The notes under the pieces are model-generated. The model did no database searches. It was not told the DNA's origin and saw only the letters and a list, made by a program, of their open reading frames with translations. A stretch of 64,000 nucleotides of DNA, taken from positions 1-64,000 of the forward strand of contig JACKAN010000004.1 of NCBI GenBank assembly GCA_020635055.1, written 5' to 3'. Of this stretch, positions 42,912-52,204 are shown piece after piece (the first letter of the stretch is position 1; the number at the start of each line of letters is the position of its first letter). Position numbers and translations under genes: made by a program. The DNA is from Pseudobdellovibrionaceae bacterium (GTDB lineage Bacteria > Bdellovibrionota > Bdellovibrionia > Bdellovibrionales > UBA1609).

Positions 42912-43901
42912 GTGAAAATTTTATTAGTAGATTTAGAGTATGATTATGGCGATGAGAAGCGTGGTTTAAATTACATTAGAGACCATGGATATCAATATGG
43001 TTTAACAAAGTCTGGTCATGAAATTCAGACTTTTTTTTATGATAAATATTTAAATAAAAAAGAAGAATTGCAAAAAAAACTTATAGAAATTTGTAAAAAA
43101 ATAAATCCAAATTTAATATTCTTTATCTTGTTTCGCGATCATTTCGACACATCTACACTAAAATTGTTAAAGAAAAAATATAAAACAATAAATTGGTTTG
43201 GTGATGATACCTGGAGGTTTGAAAAATTCACCAAAAAATATGCAAAATGTTTTGATTATTGTATTACTACAGACAAGTTTTCTTTAGATAAATATAAAAA
43301 ATTAGGTGTTGAGAAAATTGTATTAAGCCAATGGGCTGCCATAGAAAAGATAAAACTTCCAATTTTTAAAAAATATGAATATGAAGTGTCTTTTGTAGGT
43401 GGGATTAACCCATATAGAAAATGGTTCATTGATTGCCTAATTAAGAAAGGTATAAAAGTTGAATGTTTTGGTTATGGTTGGAAAAATGGCACAGTATCTG
43501 GCGAAGAGATGTATCATATTTTCAGATCTTCAAAGATAAATTTAAATTTATCAAATAGTATTAGTTATGACTTAAGATACCTTTGCAGTTCTCCAGTACA
43601 TATATTACACAATTTAAAGTCAACAAAAGTTACTGGTCAAATTAAAGCAAGAAATTTTGAAATTTCCTATGCGGGTGGTTTTCAATTAACAGACTATATA
43701 CCTTCCTTAGAAGATTATTATTTTATAGGTAAGGAAGTGGCATGTTATTCCAGTCTGGAAGATGCGATTCGACAAATTAAATACTATTTATCAAATGAGA
43801 TGATAAGAGAGCAAATTAGATTTGAGGGTGAGAGAAAATCTAGATCGACTCATGGTTATAGCCATAGATTTAAGTTAATATTTGAGACTATAATCCCATG
43901 A
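42912..43901 (+). CDS. Glycosyltransferase, CgeB-like
   Basis: A 329-residue protein starting at GTG. An N-terminal MKILLVDLEYDYG and a central INWFGDDTWRFEKF, with ITTDKFSLDKYKKLGV, match the pattern of CgeB/Glyco_trans_1_2-type GT-B enzymes. The C-terminal ARNFEISYAGGFQLTDYIPSLEDYY is the E-x-x-x-xGG-x-x-L signature of that group. It probably transfers a sugar to the growing lipid-linked oligosaccharide. The donor is unknown; the dideoxy or branched sugar made by the preceding genes is a candidate. It is co-translated with the GT10-like gene (4-base overlap). Confidence 0.78.
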   Translation: MKILLVDLEYDYGDEKRGLNYIRDHGYQYGLTKSGHEIQTFFYDKYLNKKEELQKKLIEICKKINPNLIFFILFRDHFDTSTLKLLKKKYKTINWFGDDTWRFEKFTKKYAKCFDYCITTDKFSLDKYKKLGVEKIVLSQWAAIEKIKLPIFKKYEYEVSFVGGINPYRKWFIDCLIKKGIKVECFGYGWKNGTVSGEEMYHIFRSSKINLNLSNSISYDLRYLCSSPVHILHNLKSTKVTGQIKARNFEISYAGGFQLTDYIPSLEDYYFIGKEVACYSSLEDAIRQIKYYLSNEMIREQIRFEGERKSRSTHGYSHRFKLIFETIIP

Positions 43902-44923
43902 ATAATGTACCTATGAAAAAAGCATGCATTGTTACACAAGGTTACTACAATCAAAACCGTTTGTTTGATTTGTCTGATAAAAAAATTAACCGAGACAATT
44001 GTTTATATAGTTTCTTCATACTAAAAAAAAAATTTGCTGAAAATAACATTGATCTTGTTACCTCAGATATATGCCCACCGCACAAGTGTGAATATATCTT
44101 ATTTAATGAAATGCCAAAGAAGCTACCTCCTAATCATGATCCAAATAAATCATTTTTATTACTCTTTGAAACTGAACTTATTCGTCCAATCAATTGGGAC
44201 TTAAAGCGACATATTCATTTTAAAAAAATATTTACCTGGGCTGATGATTATGTTGATCATATAAAGTATATCAAGATAAATTTTTCACATCTGTTTCCAG
44301 AAAAAATAAAAACTGTAGGTTTTGCTAATAAAAAATTTTGTACACTAATTGCTGGGAATAAAAGAGTTAAGCACCCTTATGAATTATATAGCGAAAGACT
44401 TAAAACTATTAAGTGGTTTGAACGTTATCACTCGTATAACTTTGAATATTATGGTATGGGTTGGGAAGATTATATCTTAGGGAATTCTTATTTAAATAAA
44501 ATAATTAAAAAGCTTAATATCAGTAAATATATTCCAAATAAAACATCACGATGCTATTGTGGATCAGTCGAGATTAAATCGGAAATTCTTAAAAATTATA
44601 AATTTGCAATTTGTTACGAAAATGCCAGGAATATATCAGGATATATTACAGAGAAAATTTTTGATTGTTTTTTTTCAGGTTGTATACCTATATATTTTGG
44701 TGCACCAAACATAGAGCAATATGTTGACAAAAAATGTTTTATTGACCGAAGGGATTTTAAGAACTTAAATGATTTATATTTATATTTACAATCAATTTCG
44801 GAGCGTGAATATAACAAAAAACATCAAAATATACAAAATTATATACAATCAGAAGCCTCAAAGCAGTTTCGATCTAATTATTTTGCCGATACAATTGTGA
44901 AGTATGTTACTGAAAAAAAATGA
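43898..44923 (+). CDS. GT10-family fucosyltransferase-like enzyme
   Basis: A 341-residue protein related to alpha-1,3/4-fucosyltransferases. The C-terminal half has the GT10 hallmark KFAICYENARNISGYITEK, followed by DCFFSGCIPIYFGAPNIEQ and CFIDRRDF. These enzymes use GDP-fucose. Since this cluster encodes GDP-4-keto-6-deoxymannose to fucose- or colitose-type enzymes, it is probably the transferase of that sugar. There is no membrane anchor. It overlaps the upstream gene (ATGA) and the flippase gene by 20 bases. Confidence 0.85.
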   Translation: MNNVPMKKACIVTQGYYNQNRLFDLSDKKINRDNCLYSFFILKKKFAENNIDLVTSDICPPHKCEYILFNEMPKKLPPNHDPNKSFLLLFETELIRPINWDLKRHIHFKKIFTWADDYVDHIKYIKINFSHLFPEKIKTVGFANKKFCTLIAGNKRVKHPYELYSERLKTIKWFERYHSYNFEYYGMGWEDYILGNSYLNKIIKKLNISKYIPNKTSRCYCGSVEIKSEILKNYKFAICYENARNISGYITEKIFDCFFSGCIPIYFGAPNIEQYVDKKCFIDRRDFKNLNDLYLYLQSISEREYNKKHQNIQNYIQSEASKQFRSNYFADTIVKYVTEKK

Positions 44924-46340
44924 TTTATTTGTATTGTTATTAGGTAGAGCATTACAGGTAATTGCCCTATTTCTGAACTACAAGTTATTGGTAAACTACT
45001 TAGATAAGACACAGGTAGGTTTTTACATGTGGGCATTGTCAATAACTTTGTGGTTTGGTTTGGTTTTGATAAATCCAGTTGGTGTTTTTTTTAATAGGCA
45101 GCTACATACATGGAAAGAAAATGGAAAATTAAGAATTGCTGTTGTATTGTTTAGTATTTTTACCCTTAATGTAAGTATTTTATGTTTTATAGTCTTTAGT
45201 TTTTTATCACCCAGTTCAAATAATAATAGTAACGATATAATTGCTCCACTTGCTATTTCATTTTATACGTTCTCAACAGTGACGGCGAATACTTTCATAC
45301 CTGCTCTCAATATATTAAAGTGTAGAGTCTTGTTTGTTATTTTGACCGTTTTGAGTCAATTTATAGGTCTGGGGATCTCTGTTTTTCTAGTTGTACACTA
45401 TTTTTATTTAGCTAGTTATTGGTTTTTGGGAATTGCACTTGCGATGGGCATTTTTGCATTAATTTCAGGTGCATTTTTAATTAGAATGAGTAAGAAAAAT
45501 AAGCCAAAATTAAAAACACCCATAAATATTGCAAGATCAGCACAGGAAATACTAAAGTTTTCAGGGCCATTAGTTATAACGAATATTTGTCTTTGGATTA
45601 TTACTCAATCTTATCGTCAAACTGTAGAATATTTTAATGGCTTAGAGTTTTTAGCTATAGCTGGATTTGGATTAACTTTAGCTGCTCAACTTTCTATAAC
45701 TATAGAGTATCTTGTCCAGCAACTACAATTTCCAGATTTTTATGAGAAAATTGCAAAAAATAACCAAGTTGATAGAGAGTTAAATTGGAATAGATATGCT
45801 GAAAATGTTTTGCCAATATATTTATCATTTACGATAATGGTTTCAATTTGCGCTCCCTTTATTGTTCCAGTATTTGGTAAGAGCGAATATAATTTAGCAA
45901 TATACTTTTTATCGGTGGGTATTTGGGCAGAGTTTTTCCGTTCATCTAGTAATGTGTTTGCATTGATTGGACAAAGTGAAATGAATACGAGTAAAACAAT
46001 TTTTCCGTATTTTATTGGAAGTATGATAACTTTGTTTTTACTTTTTTTTATTGGCTTTACAAAATCCAAAACATATTATTTGCCTTGGGTATTGATAATT
46101 GGTAATTTAATTGTATGTACTACACTATGGTGGGTGTTTAGTAAAAAATTTCATATTTGCATTAATATAAAGAATTTTGTGAAAAAATTAACACATGTTA
46201 TTGGATATTTATTTGTGATTCCATTTTATTCATTTAATACTTCTGAAAAAATTAGTTTTATGGCGCTATTGTATGTTGGTTGTGTTTTTGCTTTTTTTCA
46301 ATTTAAGCATTTTACAATTCAAGAGGGTTATGAAGACTAA
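44904..46340 (+). CDS. wzx: Polysaccharide flippase (Wzx/PST family)
   Basis: A 478-residue polytopic protein with about 12-14 hydrophobic segments. It has the general layout of the MATE/MOP flippases (N-terminal LLVNYLDKTQVGFYMWALS and paired helix repeats) but no residue motif that would fix substrate. It would flip the lipid-linked repeat unit to the periplasm for polymerisation. Neighbouring genes are glycosyltransferases on both sides, as expected. It overlaps both by 20 and about 11 bases. It ends near a short-spaced GAGGG that may serve the next gene. Confidence 0.83.
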   Translation: MLLKKNDLFVLLLGRALQVIALFLNYKLLVNYLDKTQVGFYMWALSITLWFGLVLINPVGVFFNRQLHTWKENGKLRIAVVLFSIFTLNVSILCFIVFSFLSPSSNNNSNDIIAPLAISFYTFSTVTANTFIPALNILKCRVLFVILTVLSQFIGLGISVFLVVHYFYLASYWFLGIALAMGIFALISGAFLIRMSKKNKPKLKTPINIARSAQEILKFSGPLVITNICLWIITQSYRQTVEYFNGLEFLAIAGFGLTLAAQLSITIEYLVQQLQFPDFYEKIAKNNQVDRELNWNRYAENVLPIYLSFTIMVSICAPFIVPVFGKSEYNLAIYFLSVGIWAEFFRSSSNVFALIGQSEMNTSKTIFPYFIGSMITLFLLFFIGFTKSKTYYLPWVLIIGNLIVCTTLWWVFSKKFHICINIKNFVKKLTHVIGYLFVIPFYSFNTSEKISFMALLYVGCVFAFFQFKHFTIQEGYED

Positions 46341-47340
46341 AAAAGACTTAATTACCATTTGTATTCCAACGTATAATGCAGAAGCGACAATTTATGAAAC
46401 TTTAGAATCTATTAAAAAACAAACACACATAAATGTAAAAATAAAAATATTTGATAATCAATCTACAGATAAGACTGTACAAATTATACAGAAATTTAAT
46501 GATTCAAGCTTTCCTATTGAGTTGAGTATTAATGAGACCAATTTAGGAGGTGAAGGCAACTTTACAAAATGTATTGAGAATGCAGATGGCGACTACACTG
46601 CACTTTTTCACTCCGATGATTTATATAATTCAGATATTTTATCTAATGCTATGGAAATATTTAATGAAAATAAAAGCGTTTTAGCAATTTTTTTTCATTC
46701 TGATTTAATAGACTCAAATGGTAATAGAATTGGAAGTCGTTTTCTTCCCAGTGAGTTAAGTAAAAAAGCAAAAAATTTACTTTGTTATGAAATGTTTATT
46801 AAGCTAATTTACAAGTACGGGAATTTTGTTACTTGCCCAGGTGTAATTGTTAGAACAGAGATATATAAAAAGAATATTAGGTTTTGGAATGGTTTAAAAT
46901 ATGCGACATCTGCAGATTTAGATGTTTGGCTAAGACTAACAAAGCTGGGACCTGTTATATTTTATAGTAAACCCTCACTCTTATATAGGAAATCTGAAAG
47001 TAGTTATAGTTATCGTTTAATTCAAAAACGAACTCACAGACATGATTTATTTTTAGTTTTAGATGATTACTTGAATGATCCAAGTTTAAATGAAGACATA
47101 AAAAGAAAATTGATATTTTATTATAAATTTTTAGTCTTTAAAGATGAAGCATTAAGAGCATATAATTTGCTTAGGAATAAGAAAGATATAAAAACGCCTA
47201 AGTATAGCTTGAGTTTAATTCAGACTTTTAAGTATGTGTTTCAGTCAAAGTTTCATTTAAAATACTTTATACTTGGTAATTCTATTCGCATCATAAGTTA
47301 TATTCTTGAGAAATACTTTATCATTATTAAGTATAGATGA
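46330..47340 (+). CDS. Family 2 glycosyltransferase
   Basis: A 336-residue GT-A enzyme. The frame opens at 46273 inside the flippase gene, but ATG 46330 gives MKTKKDLITICIPTYNAE, the normal GT2 start. FDNQSTDKT and FHSDDLYN (DxD-like) follow, and a C-terminal region of lysines and hydrophobic residues may be membrane-associated. It is the last gene of the plus-strand cluster, and its stop abuts the convergent gene at 47341 with no spacer. The sugar donor is unknown. Confidence 0.85.
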   Translation: MKTKKDLITICIPTYNAEATIYETLESIKKQTHINVKIKIFDNQSTDKTVQIIQKFNDSSFPIELSINETNLGGEGNFTKCIENADGDYTALFHSDDLYNSDILSNAMEIFNENKSVLAIFFHSDLIDSNGNRIGSRFLPSELSKKAKNLLCYEMFIKLIYKYGNFVTCPGVIVRTEIYKKNIRFWNGLKYATSADLDVWLRLTKLGPVIFYSKPSLLYRKSESSYSYRLIQKRTHRHDLFLVLDDYLNDPSLNEDIKRKLIFYYKFLVFKDEALRAYNLLRNKKDIKTPKYSLSLIQTFKYVFQSKFHLKYFILGNSIRIISYILEKYFIIIKYR

Positions 47341-48285
47341 TTAAAATAGATTTAATATAAACTTTGTAACTATACCAATCGATTCGTAGGAATTCTCTTT
47401 AAGAACAGCGTGTAATTTTTTAGAGTAAAACTGATTAGCAAATAAGTGTATAGAGTTATTTTTTGTAATTATTAGTTGAGGATTTGTGAAGCCATCTAGC
47501 ATTGGAATCGTATATAATTTTTCAATCTTATTATAATTAAATAAATACGATTCTAATAGTTTAGTATTCTTTTTCTGAGTAGTTATAAATAAACTATTAT
47601 TAATATTTACAACATCAAATGACTCAATATCTTCAACGTGTAGCATAATAGTATTTTTAATTACACCACGCTCTACTTTAGCTATGTACAAATTTTGCGT
47701 ATTTTTTTTTATAAAAATTATAAATAAAGAATTCTTTTGAATAACAAATCGAAATTTCAAAAAATTTCTTGGGACTTTAAAATAAGTGAAATTTTTGTTT
47801 TCTTTATAGAAATTTAAGTTTTTACAATCGGTTAGGACTTCATTAATATAAGAAAAAAAATACGAGGGACTTTTACATTTTATTTTATTTACAAGGGAAA
47901 AATATTTTAAATCAGAATTATTGAATTTGTAAATCGAAGAATATCTACCCTCTGAAACTGCTAAAAATATTTCTGATTTAAAGTTATAAAGAAAATGATT
48001 TCCTTTATTCGAAATAAAATTAATTGGGATGTGTTTTGTCCATTTTTCGTTTTCGAACAAATAATACCCCCATTGTTTAGAACTTAAGCTTAAAAACAAT
48101 ATTGAATTATTATCAAAAGGAACAGCTTGACCAGGGTTATTAGAAGTCAATTCAAAATTTAAATTTGTCCAGTAATTTATATTCTTAGTTGGAAAGCAAG
48201 AAGTTAAAAATATTAACAAATTAAGATAAGCTAGGAGTTTCAATTTTTTTTCCAATTTTAATTTCAAATATTGAATGAGCAGCAT
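47341..48285 (-). CDS. Probable lipoprotein of unknown function
   Basis: The product has a lipobox LTSC; from the upstream ATG it is 314 residues. TTG 48255 would give MEKKLKLLAYLNLLIFLTSC, a cleaner lipoprotein signal, and shorten the overlap with the upstream gene from 65 to 35 bases. The mature chain is beta-rich with recurring F-x-x-N and hydrophobic strands, possibly a propeller. No family is recognised. It is downstream of and overlapping the GT-C-like gene on the minus strand, so the two are co-translated. Codon use is very AT-rich like its neighbours. Confidence 0.65.
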   Translation of the reverse strand: MLLIQYLKLKLEKKLKLLAYLNLLIFLTSCFPTKNINYWTNLNFELTSNNPGQAVPFDNNSILFLSLSSKQWGYYLFENEKWTKHIPINFISNKGNHFLYNFKSEIFLAVSEGRYSSIYKFNNSDLKYFSLVNKIKCKSPSYFFSYINEVLTDCKNLNFYKENKNFTYFKVPRNFLKFRFVIQKNSLFIIFIKKNTQNLYIAKVERGVIKNTIMLHVEDIESFDVVNINNSLFITTQKKNTKLLESYLFNYNKIEKLYTIPMLDGFTNPQLIITKNNSIHLFANQFYSKKLHAVLKENSYESIGIVTKFILNLF

Positions 48286-49534
48286 ACAAACACACTATTG
48301 GATAGAAGGAATCTCTGATTCTTCCACTGTAAGGTGCTAAATAACCGAAAAGAAGTAAAAGAAATACAAAAGGAGAAATCAATGGCCAGTCGTACTTAAT
48401 TCTTTTTAAATAAATCATAGAATATAGAAACAATAGAAGTACAATATGATTAAGGAAAGAGCCCCAAGTTAATATAGAGCTGAAGTTTTTAAATATACTA
48501 AATTTATTAAATGTAAAATATGGTGAGAAAAATAGTTTTACAGTTGCCACTGGATATGGCAATTCCTTATTTATAAATTTAATATCTGGATAACTGTTGT
48601 AAATTATTTTTAAATTTTTAAAAGTAAGAACAACTTCTTTAAATTTATTTACTCTATAATTATTCATAAATACATAAACTACACCTGAAACAAATGCAGT
48701 GATAAATAGTACGGTAGATAGCTTTTTTTTAGTCTGAAATAAAATTGTAATTGCTATTGATATTATAAAGAAGATCATTAGATATACTCTTTCATTTGCA
48801 AGGGCCAAATTTAAGGCAGAAAGAGGAATCAAATATTTATATTTGAAATTACTAGTATAAAATAAATAATAGAAATAACTAATCCATATAACAAGAGCTT
48901 GAATTAAAGTCTCTTTATAAAAAGCAGTAGTATAAAATAGTATTGTGGGTGAAAAGATATAAATAGTACAAGCCATAAGCGCAACATGACTATTAAACAA
49001 TTTTTTTCCAAAAACATAAATTCCTGATACTGTAAACAGTTTTATTACTGCTAAGGAAAGTCCGCTAACAAAAGGATGAACACCTAATAAATAAAAAAAT
49101 GTACCAGTAACAAACTGTATTAAATAGTATTTATCAAAAGTTGAACTTAGATGTCTTAGATCAGAAATTCCGTTTAGAACATTGGAAAAATTTATTGCAC
49201 CTGGTAGGTGCATAGTTAGAGCATCGATAATCCAAATATCATCATATATTTTTTCTGAAAAAGAAAAACCTAATAAAATGCCAACTTGTAAAAAATAAGA
49301 AATACTCAATAAGTTATATATATTTGGTCTAATACAGTTTGATGAACTTAGTGATTTACTAAAATAAAGAGTAAACAAAAACAAAGAACTAACGAAAATA
49401 AACGATACAAAATTGTTAGAATATACATTTGAAAATTGATAAAGACTCAATCCATATGAGAGTCCGGTGACCAAAGAACATACAGAATAAAAGGTAAAAT
49501 ATAAAACAGAATCTTTCTTAATTATTTTTAACAT
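48221..49534 (-). CDS. GT-C-like polytopic membrane glycosyltransferase (family 39-type)
   Basis: A 437-residue protein with about ten hydrophobic segments. Early DALTMHLPG and a FYKETLIQ cytosolic turn are shared with the 440-residue protein at 58912, as are the motifs PYPVATVKLFFSPYFTFNKF and RIRDSFYPI. The pair are clear paralogues. The order of loops and membrane segments resembles GT-C enzymes that use polyprenyl-phosphate sugars, but no single diagnostic motif fixes the family. It may act on envelope glycans at the periplasmic side. It is divergent from neuD (143 bases). Confidence 0.7.
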   Translation of the reverse strand: MLKIIKKDSVLYFTFYSVCSLVTGLSYGLSLYQFSNVYSNNFVSFIFVSSLFLFTLYFSKSLSSSNCIRPNIYNLLSISYFLQVGILLGFSFSEKIYDDIWIIDALTMHLPGAINFSNVLNGISDLRHLSSTFDKYYLIQFVTGTFFYLLGVHPFVSGLSLAVIKLFTVSGIYVFGKKLFNSHVALMACTIYIFSPTILFYTTAFYKETLIQALVIWISYFYYLFYTSNFKYKYLIPLSALNLALANERVYLMIFFIISIAITILFQTKKKLSTVLFITAFVSGVVYVFMNNYRVNKFKEVVLTFKNLKIIYNSYPDIKFINKELPYPVATVKLFFSPYFTFNKFSIFKNFSSILTWGSFLNHIVLLLFLYSMIYLKRIKYDWPLISPFVFLLLLFGYLAPYSGRIRDSFYPIVCLYAAHSIFEIKIGKKIETPSLS

Positions 49535-49677
49535 TAGACGGTTACAATTATGTATATTTTTTTTACGATCAATAAATTCTCTTTTTCAACTAAAATTATA
49601 CTGCGCGTTATGCGTATTGATTTTAGGTTAAAGACGATAATTTTGCCTTCTTATGGTGATTCTGATAAGTTTAGAGA

Positions 49678-50322
49678 ATGAGGAAAGTTAGTGTTTTTGG
49701 TGCTGGTGGGCACGCAAAGGTTGTTATAGATATTTTGCAAAAATCAAAAGAATACGAAATTTGTAATTTATTTGCAAAAAATCCGGGATTTACAGAATTC
49801 TTAGGTTTCCCAGTTTATGATCAAGACCATTTGGAGAATTTTGAAATAGATTTCGCAATTGTTGCTATTGGAGACAATTGGATTCGATCTAAAGTGGTAA
49901 ATATGATTTTACAAACAAAACCAAAACTAAACTTTATAAGTGCTATTTATCCAAGTGCAATAATAGCAAATGATGTTGTTATCGGAGCTGGAAGCACAGT
50001 TATGCCAGGATGTGTAATTGGCCCTGGTGTTAGAATTGGCAATCATTGTATTGTTAACACATCATGTTCTATAGATCATGATTGCCGCTTGGACGACTAC
50101 TCTTCAATTGCCCCAGGTTCCACATTAGGGGGCGGTGTTAAGGTTGGTAAATTTAGTGCCATCTCATTAGGGGCAAAAATAATACATGGTATGAGTATAG
50201 GAGAACATTCTGTAATTGGTGCTGGCTCAACCTTAGTAAAGTCAATTGAAAGTTTTAAAGTGGCATTTGGTTCTCCATGTAAAATAATTCGTAGTAGAGA
50301 ACAAGGTGAATCTTATATCTAA
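49678..50322 (+). CDS. neuD: Sugar O-acetyltransferase (NeuD/PglD family)
   Basis: A 214-residue enzyme. An N-terminal GAGGHAKVV (residues 9-17) starts the nucleotide-sugar-binding domain. The C-terminal part has left-handed beta-helix hexapeptide repeats (IGAGSTVMPGCVIGPGVRIG, CIVNTSCSIDHDC with the catalytic histidine, SSIAPGSTLGGGV). These enzymes acetylate a sugar amine or hydroxyl on a nucleotide sugar using acetyl-CoA. In this block (heparinase, WbuB-like GT4, wecB-wecC) it may acetylate a 4-amino sugar. It overlaps the next gene by 17 bases. Confidence 0.87.
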   Translation: MRKVSVFGAGGHAKVVIDILQKSKEYEICNLFAKNPGFTEFLGFPVYDQDHLENFEIDFAIVAIGDNWIRSKVVNMILQTKPKLNFISAIYPSAIIANDVVIGAGSTVMPGCVIGPGVRIGNHCIVNTSCSIDHDCRLDDYSSIAPGSTLGGGVKVGKFSAISLGAKIIHGMSIGEHSVIGAGSTLVKSIESFKVAFGSPCKIIRSREQGESYI

Positions 50323-52204
50323 AATAAGTCTCGTAATACGATTAGGTGTGAGAAGTGTATTCATTGTTTTACTCTATCGTTTTCAAAAAAAAATTGGAGT
50401 TTTAAAGCTTCGTCATAAATTTGATGAATATCAAGAAAAGGGAAATATATTTCTAGTCAATTCTACTCAAGAAAAATCCAACATTTTATTTAAACTGGAT
50501 AGTAAAAGTATAGAGATTTTAAAATCTGATGCCAATAATATTTTGAAGAATAATTTTAAATTTTATTTTGATAGGAATATCGATGTTGGAGAGATCAACT
50601 GGCATAAGTTTTATAATACTCCCCAAAATAAGGTTTTGCCTTTTAGTGTTCATTGGAGTGAAATTGATAAAAATATTGAAGCCGGAGATGATATAAAGAA
50701 TGTTTGGGAGCTTTCTAGGTTTTATTGGGCATTAGACTTAGCAAAAGCATACCGGGCTTTTTCTGATGAAAAATACATTAATAAATTAAATGAACTGGTA
50801 TCAATTTGGATGAGTAACAATCCAGTTAATAAGGGAGTTAACTGGTATTGTGGTCAAGAGGTTAGTTACAGAATTAACAACTTAATTTCTGTATTATTCT
50901 TGTTAGGTTTAAATATTAAGCCATCTCCTGTTTTTGAAGAATTAATTTATCATCATTTGAAAAGAGTTATTGGAACTTTAAGTTATGCAATTGCACAGAA
51001 AAATAATCACGGAATTACAGAGGCTGCAGCTTTATTTATTGGTGGCGCATGGTTAAGCAATAATGGGAAAAATGTAAGGTATAAAAAAACTGGAGATAAA
51101 TGTAGTAAAAATGGACTTAAAGTTCTTGAAAAATTAATTCTTAACTTGATTCAAGAAGACGGATCTTTTTCAATGTATTCAATTAATTATCACAGAGTTG
51201 TTGTGCAATGGCTTAGCTTTGTATTATATGGTATTGAAGTTTTAGGTCTTCCTAAATTAAGAAAAGAATGTAATCAGAAACTAGAAAAGCTTTTAAGATT
51301 TCAGGAAATCATATGTGATCCAATCACAGGTAAAGTTCCAAGTATTGGAGCCAACGATGGATCATATCCATTTAAGTTAAATTCAAATGCTTTTGACGAT
51401 TTTAGGCCGTCTAACATGCTATTTAGAGGGTTGTTGCTCAGAAATAGAATATACAATCTTTTTTCTGAAGATTTGACCTGGTTAAATAAGCTTGAACTGG
51501 AATATAATCATAAGGAAACTGACTCAAATAGAAATATGGACTTTCAAGATTTTGGGCTTGTCTTATTGCAACCAAGTAATAATTTGAGAGGATTTTTACG
51601 TTATCCATCCTTTAAATATCGGCCATCTCATTGTGATATCGGTCATTTTGATTTTTGGTTTAAACATGAAAATATTTTATCAGACTCTGGTACTTTTAAT
51701 TATTCTAATGAAGAACTGAGTCTTTCGAATGAAAAGTACCATAATACATTAGTTGTCTTAAACTCCCCACAGTTGCGTAAATTAAGTTCTTTTTTATATT
51801 TAGACTGGCCAATGAAACAGGGAGGTCTAATTAGTAATACTGCATATTCTAGTTTTGAAAGGGATTATAAGCATAATCGAAAAGTAAACTTTAATGAAAA
51901 TAGTTGTATTGTCTTGGATGAATTTATATGCCCTGAAAAAGCTAGTATTCATTGGAATTTATCTGGTGAAAAATGGCTTCGTGTTCGTGAAAACGTTTTC
52001 ACAAATGGCAAAATTCAAGTTGAAATTAAATCTATGAAACAGGTAGAAATAAAATTACAAAAAGGTATGCGCTCTTCCTATTATAATAGTTTAGAGGCCA
52101 TCCAACAGTTGATAATTGTGCATGGTCCAGGAGAGGGCCAAATTGAAACTCATTTAAAATGGGATTTGTTGTTAAATAATAATTTTGAAGATAACAAAAA
52201 TTGA
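50306..52204 (+). CDS. Heparinase II/III family protein
   Basis: A 632-residue protein starting at GTG inside neuD. An alpha-toroid domain of about 330 residues has the KNNHGITEAAALFIGGAWL helix, and a C-terminal beta-sandwich (about 415-600) has GHFDFWFKHENILSDSGTFNY, which fits the heparinase II/III-like domain. Such proteins in polysaccharide clusters are thought to lyse or edit uronic-acid-containing glycans. The N-terminus has a hydrophobic stretch (about 6-22) that could be an uncleaved anchor. It is adjacent to wecB-wecC, which makes UDP-ManNAcA, a fitting uronic acid. Confidence 0.84.
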   Translation: MNLISKISLVIRLGVRSVFIVLLYRFQKKIGVLKLRHKFDEYQEKGNIFLVNSTQEKSNILFKLDSKSIEILKSDANNILKNNFKFYFDRNIDVGEINWHKFYNTPQNKVLPFSVHWSEIDKNIEAGDDIKNVWELSRFYWALDLAKAYRAFSDEKYINKLNELVSIWMSNNPVNKGVNWYCGQEVSYRINNLISVLFLLGLNIKPSPVFEELIYHHLKRVIGTLSYAIAQKNNHGITEAAALFIGGAWLSNNGKNVRYKKTGDKCSKNGLKVLEKLILNLIQEDGSFSMYSINYHRVVVQWLSFVLYGIEVLGLPKLRKECNQKLEKLLRFQEIICDPITGKVPSIGANDGSYPFKLNSNAFDDFRPSNMLFRGLLLRNRIYNLFSEDLTWLNKLELEYNHKETDSNRNMDFQDFGLVLLQPSNNLRGFLRYPSFKYRPSHCDIGHFDFWFKHENILSDSGTFNYSNEELSLSNEKYHNTLVVLNSPQLRKLSSFLYLDWPMKQGGLISNTAYSSFERDYKHNRKVNFNENSCIVLDEFICPEKASIHWNLSGEKWLRVRENVFTNGKIQVEIKSMKQVEIKLQKGMRSSYYNSLEAIQQLIIVHGPGEGQIETHLKWDLLLNNNFEDNKN

